A stretch of DNA of 64,000 nucleotides from positions 26,504,081 through 26,568,080 of the forward strand of contig OX457031.1 in NCBI GenBank assembly GCA_949752745.1, given 5' to 3'. The notes beneath the pieces are model-generated. The model saw only the letters and a list, made by a program, of their open reading frames with translations, was not told the DNA's origin and made no database searches. Position 1 is the first letter of the stretch, and every line of letters begins with the position of its first letter. This stretch comes from Protula sp. h YS-2021 (taxonomy: Eukaryota > Annelida > Polychaeta > Sabellida > Serpulidae). Positions 15,001-30,000 of this stretch are shown here, in pieces. Made by a program: the position numbers and the translations under genes.

Positions 15001-18000
15001 GGGTGTAGAAGTCTGTTCAAAGGTAATGTCCGATACAGTAGAACCAGTTGATGACACGCCAAAATCGTCTACTGATGAAATGCTTTGTCCAGTTGATTGT
15101 TCGTCGATGGTCGTGTCTGTGTCTTCATTATCTTGTGTTGTTGACGAGTAGGAGAATTGTTCAACTGATTCACTTGCAGTTCCAGCGATAGATTGTGTAC
15201 TAAATTCGCTCCTCGTTTCAGATATTTTCTCACTTGTACTTGGTTGAAGACTTGAAATATCACTCTGTTTAGAAGTAGAATGTTGTATGGTTTCTGTTTC
15301 CTTTAGTGTTGTTATTGTAGAGAAATCTGTAACACTTGATTCGCTTCCTTCACTAGCTATTTTTGTTGTTTCGATTTCACTCACATATTTCAGAGTGGAA
15401 CCAGTCTCTGTTGTTTGTTTATTGAAGAATTCATCTCTAGTCGCTCCCTCTTCAACCGTTGATAAATTTGAAGTCACATCAGTGATTCTTTCTGTTGTAT
15501 CAGATGAAGTGGAAGAGATGGAGTCCGTCACAGAGAACGCTGTGGAAGTTATCGTGACAGTTTGTTCTTCATCTTGCTCATTTGATGTGACGGCATCTGG
15601 GGTAGATTCGGTCAAATCTTCTTTAGTAGTTTGTTCAACTGAGAAAGAGGAGGGTGTAGAAGTCTGTTCAAAGGTAATGTCCGATACAGTAGAACCAGTT
15701 GATGACACGTCAAAATCGTCTACTGATGAAATGCTTTGTCCAGTTGATTGTTCGTCGATGGTCGTGTCTGTGTCTGCATTATCTTGTGTTGTTGACGAGT
15801 AGGAGAATTGTTCAACTGATTCACTTGCAGTTCCAGCCATAGATTGTGTACTAAATTCGCTCCTCGTTTCAGATATTTCCTCACTTGTACTTGGTTGAAG
15901 ACTTGAAATATCACTCTGTTTAGAAGTAGAATGTTGTATGGTTTCTGTTTCCTTTAGTGTTGTTATTGTAGAGAAATCTGTAACACTTGATTCGCTTCCT
16001 TCACTAGCTATTTTTGTTGTTTCGACTTCACTCACATATGTCAGAGTGGAACCAGTCTCTGTTGTTTGCTTATTGAAGAATTCATCTCTAGTCGCTCCCT
16101 CTTCAACCGTTGATAAATTTGAAGTCACATCAGTGATTCTTTCTGTTGTATCAGATGAAGTGGAAGAGATGGAGTCTGTCACAGAGAACGCTGTGGAAGT
16201 TATCGTGACAGTTTGTTCTTCATCTTGCTCATTTGATGTGACGGCATCTGGTGTAGATTCGGTCATATCTTCTATAGTAGTTTGTTCAACTGAGAAAGAG
16301 GAGGGTGTAGAAGTCTGTTCAAAGGTAATGTCCGATAGAGTAGAACCAGTTGATGACACGCCAAAATCGTCTACTGATGAAATGCTTTGTCCAGTTGATT
16401 GTTCGTCTATGGTCGTGTCTGTGTCTGCATTATCTTGTGTTGTTGACGAGTAGGAGAATTGTTCAACTGATTCACTTGCAGTTCCAGCCATAGATTGTGT
16501 ACTAAATTCGCTCCTCGTTTCAGATATTTCCTCACTTGTACTTGGTTGAAGACTTGAAATATCACTCTGTTTAGAAGTAGAATGTTGTATGGTTTCTGTT
16601 TCCTTTAGTGTTGTTATTGTAGAGAAATCTGTAACACTTGATTCGCTTCCTTCACTAGCTATTTTTGTTGTTTCGACTTCACTCACATATGTCAGAGTGG
16701 AACCAGTCTCTGTTGTTTGTTTATTGAAGAATTCATCTCTAGTCGCTCCCTCTTCAACCGTTGATAAATTTGAAGTAACATCAGTGATTCTTTCTGTTGT
16801 ATCAGATGAAGTGGAAGAGATGGAGTCCGTCACAGAGAACGCTGTGGAAGTTATCGTGACAGTTTGTTCTTCATCTTGCTCATTTGATGTGACGGCATCT
16901 GGGGTAGATTCGGTCAAATCTTCTTTATTAGTTTGTTCAACTGAGAAAGAGGAGGGTGTAGAAGTCTGTTCAAAGGTAATGTCCGATACAGTAGAACCAG
17001 TTGATGACACGTCAAAATCGTCTACTGATGAAATGCTTTGTCCAGTTGATTGTTCGTCGATGGTCGTGTCTGTGTCTGCATTATCTTGTGTTGTTGACGA
17101 GTAGGAGAATTGTTCAACTGATTCACTTGCAGTTCCAGCCATAGATTGTGTACTAAATTCGCTCCTCGTTTCAGATATTTCCTCACTTGTACTTGGTTGA
17201 AGACTTGAAATATCACTCTGTTTAGAAGTAGAATGTTGTATGGTTTCTGTTTCCTTTAGTGTTGTTATTGTAGAGAAATCTGTAACACTTGATTCGCTTC
17301 CTTCACTAGCTATTTTTGTTGTTTCGACTTCACTCACATATGTCAGAGTGGAACCAGTCTCTGTTGTTTGCTTATTGAAGAATTCATCTCTAGTCGCTCC
17401 CTCTTCAACCGTTGATAAATTTGAAGTCACATCAGTGATTCTTTCTGTTGTATCAGATGAAGTGGAAGAGATGGAGTCTGTCACAGAGAACGCTGTGGAA
17501 GTTATCGTGACAGTTTGTTCTTCATCTTGCTCATTTGATGTGACGGCATCTGGTGTAGATTCGGTCATATCTTCTATAGTAGTTTGTTCAACTGAGAAAG
17601 AGGAGGGTGTAGAAGTCTGTTCAAAGGTAATGTCCGATAGAGTAGAACCAGTTGATGACACGCCAAAATCGTCTACTGATGAAATGCTTTGTCCAGTTGA
17701 TTGTTCGTTGATGGTCGTGTCTGTGTCTGCATTATCTTGTGTTGTTGACGAGTAGGAGAATTGTTCAACTGATTCACTTGCAGTTCCAGCCATAGATTGT
17801 GTACTAAATTCGCTCCTCGTTTCAGATATTTCCTCACTTGTACTTGGTTGAAGACTTGAACTATCACTGTGTTTAGAAGTAGAATGTTGTATGGTTTCTG
17901 TTTCCTTTAGTGTTGTTATTGTAGAGAAATCTGTAACACTTGATTCGCTTCCTTCACTAGCTATTTTTGTTGTTTCGACTTCACTCACATATGTCAGAGT

Positions 18001-21000
18001 GGAACCGGTCTCTGTTGTTTGCTTATTGAAGAATTCATCTCTAGTCGCACCCTCTTCAACCGTTGATAAATTTGAAGTCACATCAGTGATTCTTTCTGTT
18101 GTATCAGATGAAGTGGAAGAGATGGAGTCTGTCACAGAGAACGCTGTGGAAGTTATCGTGACAGTTTGTTCTTCATCTTGCTCATTTGATGTGACGGCAT
18201 CTGGTGTAGATTCGGTCAAATCTTCTATTGTAGTTTGTTCAACTGAGAAAGAGGAGGGTGTAGAAGTCTGTTCAAAGGTAATGTCCGATACAGTAGAACC
18301 AGTTGATGACACGCCAAAATCGCCCACTGATGAAATGCTTTGTCCAGTTGATTGTTCGTCGATGGTCGTGTCTGTGTCTGCATTATCTTGTGTTGTTGAC
18401 GAGTAGGAGAATTGTTCAACTGATTCACTTGCAGTTCCAGCGATGGATTGTGTACTAAATTCGCTCCTCGTTTCAGATATTTCCTCACTTGTACTTGGTT
18501 GAAGACTTGAAATATCACTCTGTTTAGAAGTAGAATGTTGTATGGTTTCTGTTTCCTTTAGTGTTGTTATTGTAGAGAAATCTGTAACACTTGATTCGCT
18601 TCCTTCACTAGCTATTTTTGTTGTTTCGACTTCACTCACATATGTCAGAGTGGAACCAGTCTCTGTTGTTTGTTTATTGAAGAATTCATCTCTAGTCGCT
18701 CCCTCTTCAACCGTTGATAAATTTGAAGTAACATCAGTGATTCTTTCTGTTGTATCAGATGAAGTGGAAGAGATGGAGTCTGTCACAGAGAACGCTGTGG
18801 AAGTTATCGTGACAGTTTGTTCTTCATCTTGCTCATTTGATGTGACGGCATCTGGTGTAGATTCGGTCAAATCTTCTATTGAAGTTTGTTCAACCGAGAA
18901 AGAGGAGGGTGTAGAAGTCTGTTCAAAGGTAATGTCCGATACAGTAGAACCAGTTGATGACACGCCAAAATCGTCTACTGATGAAATGCTTTGTCCAGTT
19001 GATTGTTCATCGATGGTCGTGTCTGTGTCTGCATTATCTTGTGTTCTTGACGAGTAGGAGAATTGTTCAACTGATTCACTTGCAGTTCCAGCCATAGATT
19101 GTGTACTAAATTCGCTCCTCGTTTCAGATATTTCCTCACTTGTACTTGGTTGAAGACTTGAAATATCACTCTGTTTAGAAGTAGAATGTTGTATGGTTTC
19201 TGTTTCCTTTAGTGTTGTTATTGTAGAGAAATCTGTAACACTTGATTCGCTTCCTTCACTAGCTATTTTTGTTGTTTCGACTTCACTCACATATGTCAGA
19301 GTGGAACCAGTCTCTGTTGTTTGCTTATTGAAGAATTCATCTCTAGTCGCTCCCTCTTCAACCGTTGATAAATTTGAAGTCACATCAGTGATTCTTTCTG
19401 TTGTATCAGATGAAGTGGAAGAGATGGAGTCTGTCACAGAGAACGCTGTGGAAGTTATCGTGACAGTTTGTTCTTCATCTTGCTCATTTGATGTGACGGC
19501 ATCTGGTGTAGATTCGGTCATATCTTCTATAGTAGTTTGTTCAACTGAGAAAGAGGAGGGTGTAGAAGTCTGTTCAAAGGTAATGTCCGATAGAGTAGAA
19601 CCAGTTGATGACACGCCAAAATCGTCTACTGATGAAATGCTTTGTCCAGTTGATTGTTCGTTGATGGTCGTGTCTGTGTCTGCATTATCTTGTGTTGTTG
19701 ACGAGTAGGAGAATTGTTCAACTGATTCACTTGCAGTTCCAGCCATAGATTGTGTACTAAATTCGCTCCTCGTTTCAGATATTTCCTCACTTGTACTTGG
19801 TTGAAGACTTGAACTATCACTGTGTTTAGAAGTAGAATGTTGTATGGTTTCTGTTTCCTTTAGTGTTGTTATTGTAGAGAAATCTGTAACACTTGATTCG
19901 CTTCCTTCACTAGCTATTTTTGTTGTTTCGACTTCACTCACATATGTCAGAGTGGAACCGGTCTCTGTTGTTTGCTTATTGAAGAATTCATCTCTAGTCG
20001 CACCCTCTTCAACCGTTGATAAATTTGAAGTCACATCAGTGATTCTTTCTGTTGTATCAGATGAAGTGGAAGAGATGGAGTCTGTCACAGAGAACGCTGT
20101 GGAAGTTATCGTGACAGTTTGTTCTTCATCTTGCTCATTTGATGTGACGGCATCTGGTGTAGATTCGGTCAAATCTTCTATTGTAGTTTGTTCAACTGAG
20201 AAAGAGGAGGGTGTAGAAGTCTGTTCAAAGGTAATGTCCGATACAGTAGAACCAGTTGATGACACGCCAAAATCGCCCACTGATGAAATGCTTTGTCCAG
20301 TTGATTGTTCGTCGATGGTCGTGTCTGTGTCTGCATTATCTTGTGTTGTTGACGAGTAGGAGAATTGTTCAACTGATTCACTTGCAGTTCCAGCGATGGA
20401 TTGTGTACTAAATTCGCTCCTCGTTTCAGATATTTCCTCACTTGTACTTGGTTGAAGACTTGAAATATCACTCTGTTTAGAAGTAGAATGTTGTATGGTT
20501 TCTGTTTCCTTTAGTGTTGTTATTGTAGAGAAATCTGTAACACTTGATTCGCTTCCTTCACTAGCTATTTTTGTTGTTTCGACTTCACTCACATATGTCA
20601 GAGTGGAACCAGTCTCTGTTGTTTGTTTATTGAAGAATTCATCTCTAGTCGCTCCCTCTTCAACCGTTGATAAATTTGAAGTAACATCAGTGATTCTTTC
20701 TGTTGTATCAGATGAAGTGGAAGAGATGGAGTCTGTCACAGAGAACGCTGTGGAAGTTATCGTGACAGTTTGTTCTTCATCTTGCTCATTTGATGTGACG
20801 GCATCTGGTGTAGATTCGGTCAAATCTTCTATTGAAGTTTGTTCAACCGAGAAAGAGGAGGGTGTAGAAGTCTGTTCAAAGGTAATGTCCGATACAGTAG
20901 AACCAGTTGATGACACGCCAAAATCGTCTACTGATGAAATGCTTTGTCCAGTTGATTGTTCATCGATGGTCGTGTCTGTGTCTGCATTATCTTGTGTTGT

Positions 21001-24000
21001 TGACGAGTAGGAGAATTGTTCAACTGATTCACTTGCAGTTCCAGCCATAGATTGTGTACTAAATTCGCTCCTCGTTTCAGATATTTCCTCACTTGTACTT
21101 GGTTGAAGACTTGAAATATCACTCTGTTTAGAAGTAGAATGTTGTATGGTTTCTGTTTCCTTTAGTGTTGTTATTGTAGAGAAATCTGTAACACTTGATT
21201 CGCTTCCTTCACTAGCTATTTTTGTTGCTTCGACTTCACTCACATATGTCAGAGTGGAACCAGTCTCTGTTGTTTGCTTATTGAAGAATTCATCTCTAGT
21301 CGCTCCCTCTTCAACCGTTGATAAATTTGAAGTAACATCAGTGATTCTTTTTGTTGTATCAGATGAAGTGGAAGAGATGGAGTCTGTCACAGAGAACGCT
21401 GTGGAAGTTATCGTGACAGTTTGTTCTTCATCTTGCTCATTTGATGTGACGGCATCTGGTGTAGATTCGGTCAAATCTTCTATAGTAGTTTGTTCAACTG
21501 AGAAAGAGGAGGGTGTAGAAGTCTGTTCAAAGGTAATGTCCGATAGAGTAGAACCAGTTGATGACACGCCAAAATCGTCTACTGATGAAATGCTTTGCCC
21601 AGTTGATTGTTCTTCGATGGTCGTGTCTGTGTCTGCATTATCTTGTGTTGTTGACGAGTAGGAGAATTGTTCAACTGATTCACTTGCAGTTCCAGCCATA
21701 GATTGTGTACTAAATTCGCTCCTCGTTTCAGATATTTCCTCACTTGTACTTGGTTGAAGACTTGAAATATCACTCTGTTTAGAAGTAGAATGTTGTATGG
21801 TTTCTGTTTCCTTTAGTGTTGTTATTGTAGAGAAATCTGTAACACTTGATTCGCTTCCTTCACTAGCTATTTTTGTTGTTTCGACTTCACTCACATATGT
21901 CAGAGTGGAACCAGTCTCTGTTGTTTGCTTATTGAAGAATTCATCTCTAGTCGCTCCCTCTTCAACCGTTGATAAATTTGAAGTCACATCAGTGATTCTT
22001 TCTGTTGTATCAGATGAAGTGGAAGAGATGGAGTCTGTCACAGAGAACGCTGTGGAAGTTATCGTGACAGTTTGTTCTTCATCTTGCTCATTTGATGTGA
22101 CGGCATCTGGTGTAGATTCGGTCAAATCTTCTATTGTAGTTTGTTCAACTGAGAAAGAGGAGGGTGTAGAAGTCTGTTCAAAGGTTATGTCCGATACAGA
22201 AGAACCAGTTGATGACACGCCAAAATCGTCTACTGATGAAATGCTTTGTCCAGTTGATTGTTCGTTGATGCTCGTGTCTGTGTCTGCATTATCTTGTGTT
22301 GTTGACGAGTAGGAGAATTGTTCAACTGATTCACTTGCAGTTCCAGCCATAGATTGTGTACTAAATTCGCTCCTCGTTTCAGATATTTCCTCACTTGTAC
22401 TTGGTTGAAGACTTGAAATATCACTCTGTTTAGAAGTAGAATGTTGTATGGTTTCTGTTTCCTTTAGTGTTGTTATTGTAGAGAAATCTGTAACACTTGA
22501 TTCGCTTCCTTCACTAGCTATTTTTGTTGTTTCGACTTCACTCACATATGTCAGAGTGGAACCAGTCTCTGTTGTTTGCTTATTGAAGAATTCATCTCTA
22601 GTCGCTCCCTCTTCAACCGTTGATAAATTTGAAGTCACATCAGTGATTCTTTCTGTTGTATCAGATGAAGTGGAAGAGATGGAGTCTGTCACAGAGAACG
22701 CTGTGGAAGTTATCGTGACAGTTTGTTCTTCATCTTGCTCATTTGATGTGACGGCATCTGGTGTAGATTCGGTCAAATCTTCTATTGTGCTTTGTTCAAC
22801 TGAGAAAGAGGAGGGTGTAGAAGTCTGTTCAAAGGTTATGTCCGATACAGAAGAACCAGTTGATGACACGCCAAAATCGTCTACTGATGAAATGCTTTGT
22901 CCAGTTGATTGTTCGTTGATGGTCGTGTCTGTGTCTGCATTATCTTGTGTTGTTGACGAGTAGGAGAATTGTTCAACTGATTCACTTGCAGTTCCAGCCA
23001 TAGATTGTGTACTAAATTCGCTCCTCGTTTCAGATATTTCCTCACTTGTACTTGGTTGAAGACTTGAAATATCACTCTGTTTAGAAGTAGAATGTTGTAT
23101 GGTTTCTGTTTCCTTTAGTGTTGTTATTGTAGAGAAATCTGTAACACTTGATTCGCTTCCTTCACTAGCTATTTTTGTTGTTTCGACTTCACTCACATAT
23201 GTCAGAGTGGAACCAGTCTCTGTTGTTTGCTTATTGAAGAATTCATCTCTAGTCGCTCCCTCTTCAACCGTTGATAAATTTGAAGTCACATCAGTGATTC
23301 TTTCTGTTGTATCAGATGAAGTGGAAGAGATGGAGTCTGTCACAGAGAACGCTGTGGAAGTTATCGTGACAGTTTGTTCTTCATCTTGCTCATTTGATGT
23401 GACGGCATCTGGTGTAGATTCGGTCAAATCTTCTATTGTAGTTTGTTCAACTGAGAAAGAGGAGGGTGTAGAAGTCTGTTCAAAGGTTATGTCCGATACA
23501 GAAGAACCAGTTGATGACACGCCAAAATCGTCTACTGATGAAATGCTTTGTCCAGTTGATTGTTCGTTGATGGTCGTGTCTGTGTCTTCATTATCTTGTG
23601 TTGTTGACGAGTAGGAGAATTGTTCAACTGATTCACTTGCAGTTCCAGCCATAGATTGTGTACTAAATTCGCTCCTCGTTTCAGATATTTCCTCACTTGT
23701 ACTTGGTTGAAGACTTGAAATATCACTCTGTTTAGAAGTAGAATGTTGTATGGTTTCTGTTTCCTTTAGTGTTGTTATTGTAGAGAAATCTGTAACACTT
23801 GATTCGCTTCCTTCACTAGCTATTTTTGTTGTTTCGACTTCACTCACATATGTCAGAGTGGAACCAGTCTCTGTTGTTTGCTTATTGAAGAATTCATCTC
23901 TAGTCGCTCCCTCTTCAACCGTTGATAAATTTGAAGTCACATCAGTGATTCTTTCTGTTGTATCAGATGAAGTGGAAGAGATGGAGTCTGTCACAGAGAA

Positions 24001-27000
24001 CGCTGTGGAAGTTATCGTGACAGTTTGTTCTTCATCTTGCTCATTTGATGTGACGGCATCTGGTGTAGATTCGGTCAAATCTTCTATTGTAGATTGTTCA
24101 ACTGAGAAAGAGGAGGGTGTAGAAGTCTGTTCAAAGGTTATGTCCGATACAGAAGAACCAGTTGATGACACGCCAAAATCGTCTACTGATGAAATGCTTT
24201 GTCCAGTTGATTGTTCGTTGATGGTCGTGTCTGTGTCTTCATTATCTTGTGTTGTTGACGAGTAGGAGAATTGTTCAACTGATTCACTTGCAGTTCCAGC
24301 CATAGATTGTGTACTAAATTCGCTCCTCGTTTCAGATATTTCCTCACTTGTACTTGGTTGAAGACTTGAAATATCACTCTGTTTAGAAGTAGAATGTTGT
24401 ATGGTTTCTGTTTCCTTTAGTGTTGTTATTGTAGAGAAATCTGTAACACTTGATTCGCTTCCTTCACTAGCTATTTTTGTTGTTTCGACTTCACTCACAT
24501 ATGTCAGAGTGGAACCAGTCTCTGTTGTTTGCTTATTGAAGAATTCATCTCTAGTCGCTCCGTCTTCAACCGTTGACAAATTTGAAGTAACATCAGTGAT
24601 TCTTTCTGTTGTATCAGATGAAGTGGAAGAGATGGAGTCTGTCACAGAGAACGCTGTGGAAGTTATCTTGACAGTTTGTTCTTCATCTTGCTCATTTGAT
24701 GTGACGGCATCTGGTGTAGATTCAGTCAAATCTTCTATTGTAGTTTGTTCAACTGAGAAAGAGGAGGGTGTAGAAGTCTGTTCAAAGGTTATGTCCGATA
24801 CAGAAGAACCAGGTGATGACACGCCAAAATCGTCTACTGATGAAATGCTTTGTCCAGTTGATTGTTCGTTGATGGTCGTGTCTGTGTCTGCATTATCTTG
24901 TGTTGTTGACGAGTAGGAGAATTGTTCAACTGATTCACTTGCAGTTCCAGCGATAGATTGTGTACTAAATTCGCTCCTCGTTTCAGATATTTCCTCACTT
25001 GTACTTGGTTGAAGACTTGAAATATCACTCTGTTTAGAAGTAGAATGTTGTATGGTTTCTGTTTCCTTTAGTGTTGTTATTGTAGAGAAATCTGTAACAC
25101 TTGATTCGCTTCCTTCACTAGCTATTTTTGTTGTTTCGACTTCACTCACATATGTCAGAGTGGAACCAGTCTCTGTTGTTTGCTTATTGAAGAATTCATC
25201 TCTAGTCGCTCCGTCTTCAACCGTTGACAAATTTGAAGTAACATCAGTGATTCTTTCTGTTGTATCAGATGAAGTGGAAGAGATGGAGTCTGTCACAGAG
25301 AACGCTGTGGAAGTTATCGTGACAGTTTGTTCTTCATCTTGCTCATTTGATGTGACGGCATCTGGTGTAGATTCGGTCAAATCTTCTATTGTAGTTTGTT
25401 CAACTGAGAAAGAGGAGGGTGTAGAAGTCTGTTCAAAGGTAATGTCCGATACAGTAGAACCAGTTGATGACACGCCAAAATCGTCTACTGATGAAATGCT
25501 TTGTCCAGTTGATTGTTCATCGATGGTCGTGTCTGTGTCTGCATTATCTTGTGTTGTTGACGAGTAGGAGAATTGTTCAACTGATTCACTTGCAGTTCCA
25601 GCCATAGATTGTGTACTAAATTCGCTCCTCGTTTCAGATATTTCCTCACTTGTACTTGGTTGAAGACTTGAAATATCACTCTGTTTAGAAGTAGAATGTT
25701 GTATGGTTTCTGTTTCCTTTAGTGTTGTTATTGTAGAGAAATCTGTAACACTTGATTCGCTTCCTTCACTAGCTATTTTTGTTGTTTCGATTTCACTCAC
25801 ATATGTCAGAGTGGAACCAGTCTCTGTTGTTTGTTTATTGAAGAATTCATCTCTAGTCGCTCCCTCTTCAACCGTTGATAAATTTGAAGTAACATCAGTG
25901 ATTCTTTCTGTTGTATCAGATGAAGTGGAAGAGATGGAGTCTGTCACAGAGAACGCTGTGGAAGTTATCGTGACAGTTTGTTCTTCATCTTGCTCATTTG
26001 ATGTGACGGCATCTGGTGTAGATTCGGTCAAATCTTCTATTGAAGTTTGTTCAACCGAGAAAGAGGAGGGTGTAGAAGTCTGTTCAAAGGTTATGTCCGA
26101 TACAGCAAAACCAGTTGATGACACGCCAAAATCGTCTACTGATGAAATGCTTTGTCCAGTTGATTGTTCGTTGATGGTCGTGTCTGTGTCTGCATTATCT
26201 TGTGTTGTTGACGAGTAGGAGAATTGTTCAACTGATTCACTTGCAGTTCCAGCGATGGATTGTGTACTAAATTCGCTCCTCGTTTCAGATATTTCCTCAC
26301 TTGTACTTGGTTGAAGACTTGAAATATCACTCTGTTTAGAAGTAGAATGTTGTATGGTTTCTGTTTCCTTTAGTGTTGTTATTGTAGAGAAATCTGTAAC
26401 ACTTGATTCGCTTCCTTCACTAGCTATTTTTGTTGTTTCGACTTCACTCACATATGTCAGAGTGGAACCAGTCTCTGTTGTTTGTTTATTGAAGAATTCA
26501 TCTCTAGTCGCTCCGTCTTCAACCGTTGATAAATTTGAAGTAACATCAGTGATTCTTTCTGTTGTATCAGATGAAGTGGAAGAGATGGAGTCTGTCACAG
26601 AGAACGCTGTGGAAGTTATCGTGACAGTTTGTTCTTCATCTTGCTCATTTGATGTGACGGCATCTGGTGTAGATTCGGTCAAATCTTCTATTGTGCTTTG
26701 TTCAACTGAGAATGAGGAGGGTGTAGAAGTCTGTTCAAAGGTAATGTCCGATACAGTAGAACCAGTTGATGACACGCCAAAATCGTCTACTGATGAAATG
26801 CTTTGTCCAGTTGATTGTTCGTTGATGGTCGTGTCTGTGTCTTCATTATCTTGTGTTGTTGACGAGTAGGAGAATTGTTCAACTGATTCACTTGCAGTTC
26901 CAGCCATAGATTGTGTACTAAATTCGCTCCTCGTTTCAGATATTTCCTCACTTGTACTTGGTTGAAGACTTGAAATATCACTCTGTTTAGAAGTAGAATG

Positions 27001-30000
27001 TTGTATGGTTTCTGTTTCCTTTAGTGTTGTTATTGTAGAGAAATCTGTAACACTTGATTCGCTTCCTTCACTAGCTATTTTTGTTGTTTCGACTTCACTC
27101 ACATATGTCAGAGTGGAACCAGTCTCTGTTGTTTGCTTATTGAAGAATCCATCTCTAGTCGCTCCCTCTTCAACCGTTGATAAATTTGAAGTCACATCAG
27201 TGATTCTTTCTGTTGTATCAGATGAAGTGGAAGAGATGGAGTCTGTCACAGAGAACGCTGTGGAAGTTATCGTGACAGTTTGTTCTTCATCTTGCTCATT
27301 TGATGTGACGGCATCTGGTGTAGATTCGGTCAAATCTTCTATTGTAGTTTGTTCAACTGAGAAAGAGGAGGGTGTAGAAGTCTGTTCAAAGGTTATGTCC
27401 GATACAGAAGAACCAGTTGATGACACGCCAAAATCGTCTACTGATGAAATGCTTTGTCCAGTTGATTGTTCGTTGATGGTCGTGTCTGTGTCTTCATTAT
27501 CTTGTGTTGTTGACGAGTAGGAGAATTGTTCAACTGATTCACTTGCAGTTCCAGCCATAGATTGTGTACTAAATTCGCTCCTCGTTTCAGATATTTCCTC
27601 ACTTGTACTTGGTTGAAGACTTGAAATATCACTCTGTTTAGAAGTAGAATGTTGTATGGTTTCTGTTTCCTTTAGTGTTGTTATTGTAGAGAAATCTGTA
27701 ACACTTGATTCGCTTCCTTCACTAGCTATTTTTGTTGTTTCGACTTCACTCACATATGTCAGAGTGGAACCAGTCTCTGTTGTTTGCTTATTGAAGAATT
27801 CATCTCTAGTCGCTCCCTCTTCAACCGTTGACAAATTTGAAGTAACATCAGTGATTCTTTCTGTTGTATCAGATGAAGTGGAAGAGATGGAGTCTGTCAC
27901 AGAGAACGCTGTGGAAGTTATCTTGACAGTTTGTTCTTCATCTTGCTCATTTGATGTGACGGCATCTGGTGTAGATTCAGTCAAATCTTCTATTGTAGTT
28001 TGTTCAACTGAGAAAGAGGAGGGTGTAGAAGTCTGTTCAAAGGTTATGTCCGATACAGAAGAACCAGTTGATGACACGCCAAAATCGTCTACTGATGAAA
28101 TGCTTTGTCCAGTTGATTGTTCGTTGATGGTCGTGTCTGTGTCTGCATTATCTTGTGTTGTTGACGAGTAGGAGAATTGTTCAACTGATTCACTTGCAGT
28201 TCCAGCCATAGATTGTGTACTAAATTCGCTCCTCGTTTCAGATATTTCCTCACTTGTACTTGGTTGAAGACTTGAAATATCACTCTGTTTAGAAGTAGAA
28301 TGTTGTTTGGTTTCTGTTTCCTTTAGTGTTGTTATTGTAGAGAAATCTGTAACACTTGATTCGCTTCCTTCACTAGCTATTTTTGTTGTTTCGACTTCAC
28401 TCACATATGTCAGAGTGGAACCAGTCTCTGTTGTTTGCTTATTGAAGAATTCATCTCTAGTCGCTCCCTCTTCAACCGTTGATAAATTTGAAGTCACATC
28501 AGTGATTCTTTCTGTTGTATCAGATGAAGTGGAAGAGATGGAGTCTGTCACAGAGAACGCTGTGGAAGTTATCGTGACAGTTTGTTCTTCATCTTGCTCA
28601 TTTGATGTGACGGCATCTGGTGTAGATTCGGTCAAATCTTGTATTGTAGTTTGTTCAACTGAGAAAGAGGAGGGTGTAGAAGTCTGTTCAAAGGTTATGT
28701 CCGATACAGAAGAACCAGTTGATGACACGCCAAAATCGTCTACTGATGAAATGCTTTGTCCAGTTGATTGTTCGTTGATGGTCGTGTCTGTGTCTGCATT
28801 ATCTTGTGTTGTTGACGAGTAGGAGAATTGTTCAACTGATTCACTTGCAGTTCCAGCCATAGATTGTGTACTAAATTCGCTCCTCGTTTCAGATATTACC
28901 TCACTTGTCCTTGGTTGAAGACTTGAAATATCACTCTGTTTAGAAGTAGAATGTTGTATGGTTTCTGTTTCCTTTAGTGTTGTTATTGTAGAGAAATCTG
29001 TAACACTTGATTCGCTTCCTTCACTAGCTATTTTTGTTGTTTCGACTTCACTCACATATGTCAGAGTGGAACCCGTCTCTGTTGTTTGCTTATTGAAGAA
29101 TTCATCTCTAGTCGCTCCCTCTTCAACCGTTGATAAATTTGAAGTCACATCAGTGATTCTTTCTGTTGTATCAGATGAAGTGGAAGAGATGGAGTCTGTC
29201 ACAGAGAACGCTGTGGAAGTTATCGTGACAGTTTTTTCTTCATCTTGCTCATTTGATGTGACGGCATCTGGTGTAGATTCGGTCAAATCTTCTATTGTAG
29301 TTTGTTCAACTGAGAAAGAGGAGGGTGTAGAAGTCTGTTCAAAGGTTATGTCCGATACAGAAGAACCAGTTGATGACACGCCAAAATCGTCTACTGATGA
29401 AATGCTTTGTCCAGTTGATTGTTCGTTGATGGTCGTGTCTGTGTCTGCATTATCTTGTGTTGTTGACGAGTAGGAGAATTGTTCAACTGATTCACTTGCA
29501 GTTCCAGCCATAGATTGTGTACTAAATTCGCTCCTCGTTTCAGATATTTCCTCACTTGTACTTGGTTGAAGACTTGAAATATCACTCTGTTTAGAAGTAG
29601 AATGTTGTATGGTTTCTGTTTCCTTTAGTGTTGTTATTGTAGAGAAATCTGTAACACTTGATTCGCTTCCTTCACTAGCTATTTTTGTTGTTTCGACTTC
29701 ACTCACATATGTCAGAGTGGAACCAGTCTCTGTTGTTTGCTTATTGAAGAATTCATCTCTAGTCGCTCCCTCTTCAACCGTTGATAAATTTGAAGTCACA
29801 TCAGTGATTCTTTCTGTTGTATCAGATGAAGTGGAAGAGATGGAGTCTGTCACAGAGAACGCTGTGGAAGTTATCGTGACAGTTTGTTCTTCATCTTGCT
29901 CATTTGATGTGACGGCATCTGGTGTAGATTCGGTCAAATCTTCTATTGTAGTTTGTTCAACTGAGAAAAAGGAGGGTGTAGTAGTCTGTTCAAAGGTAAT

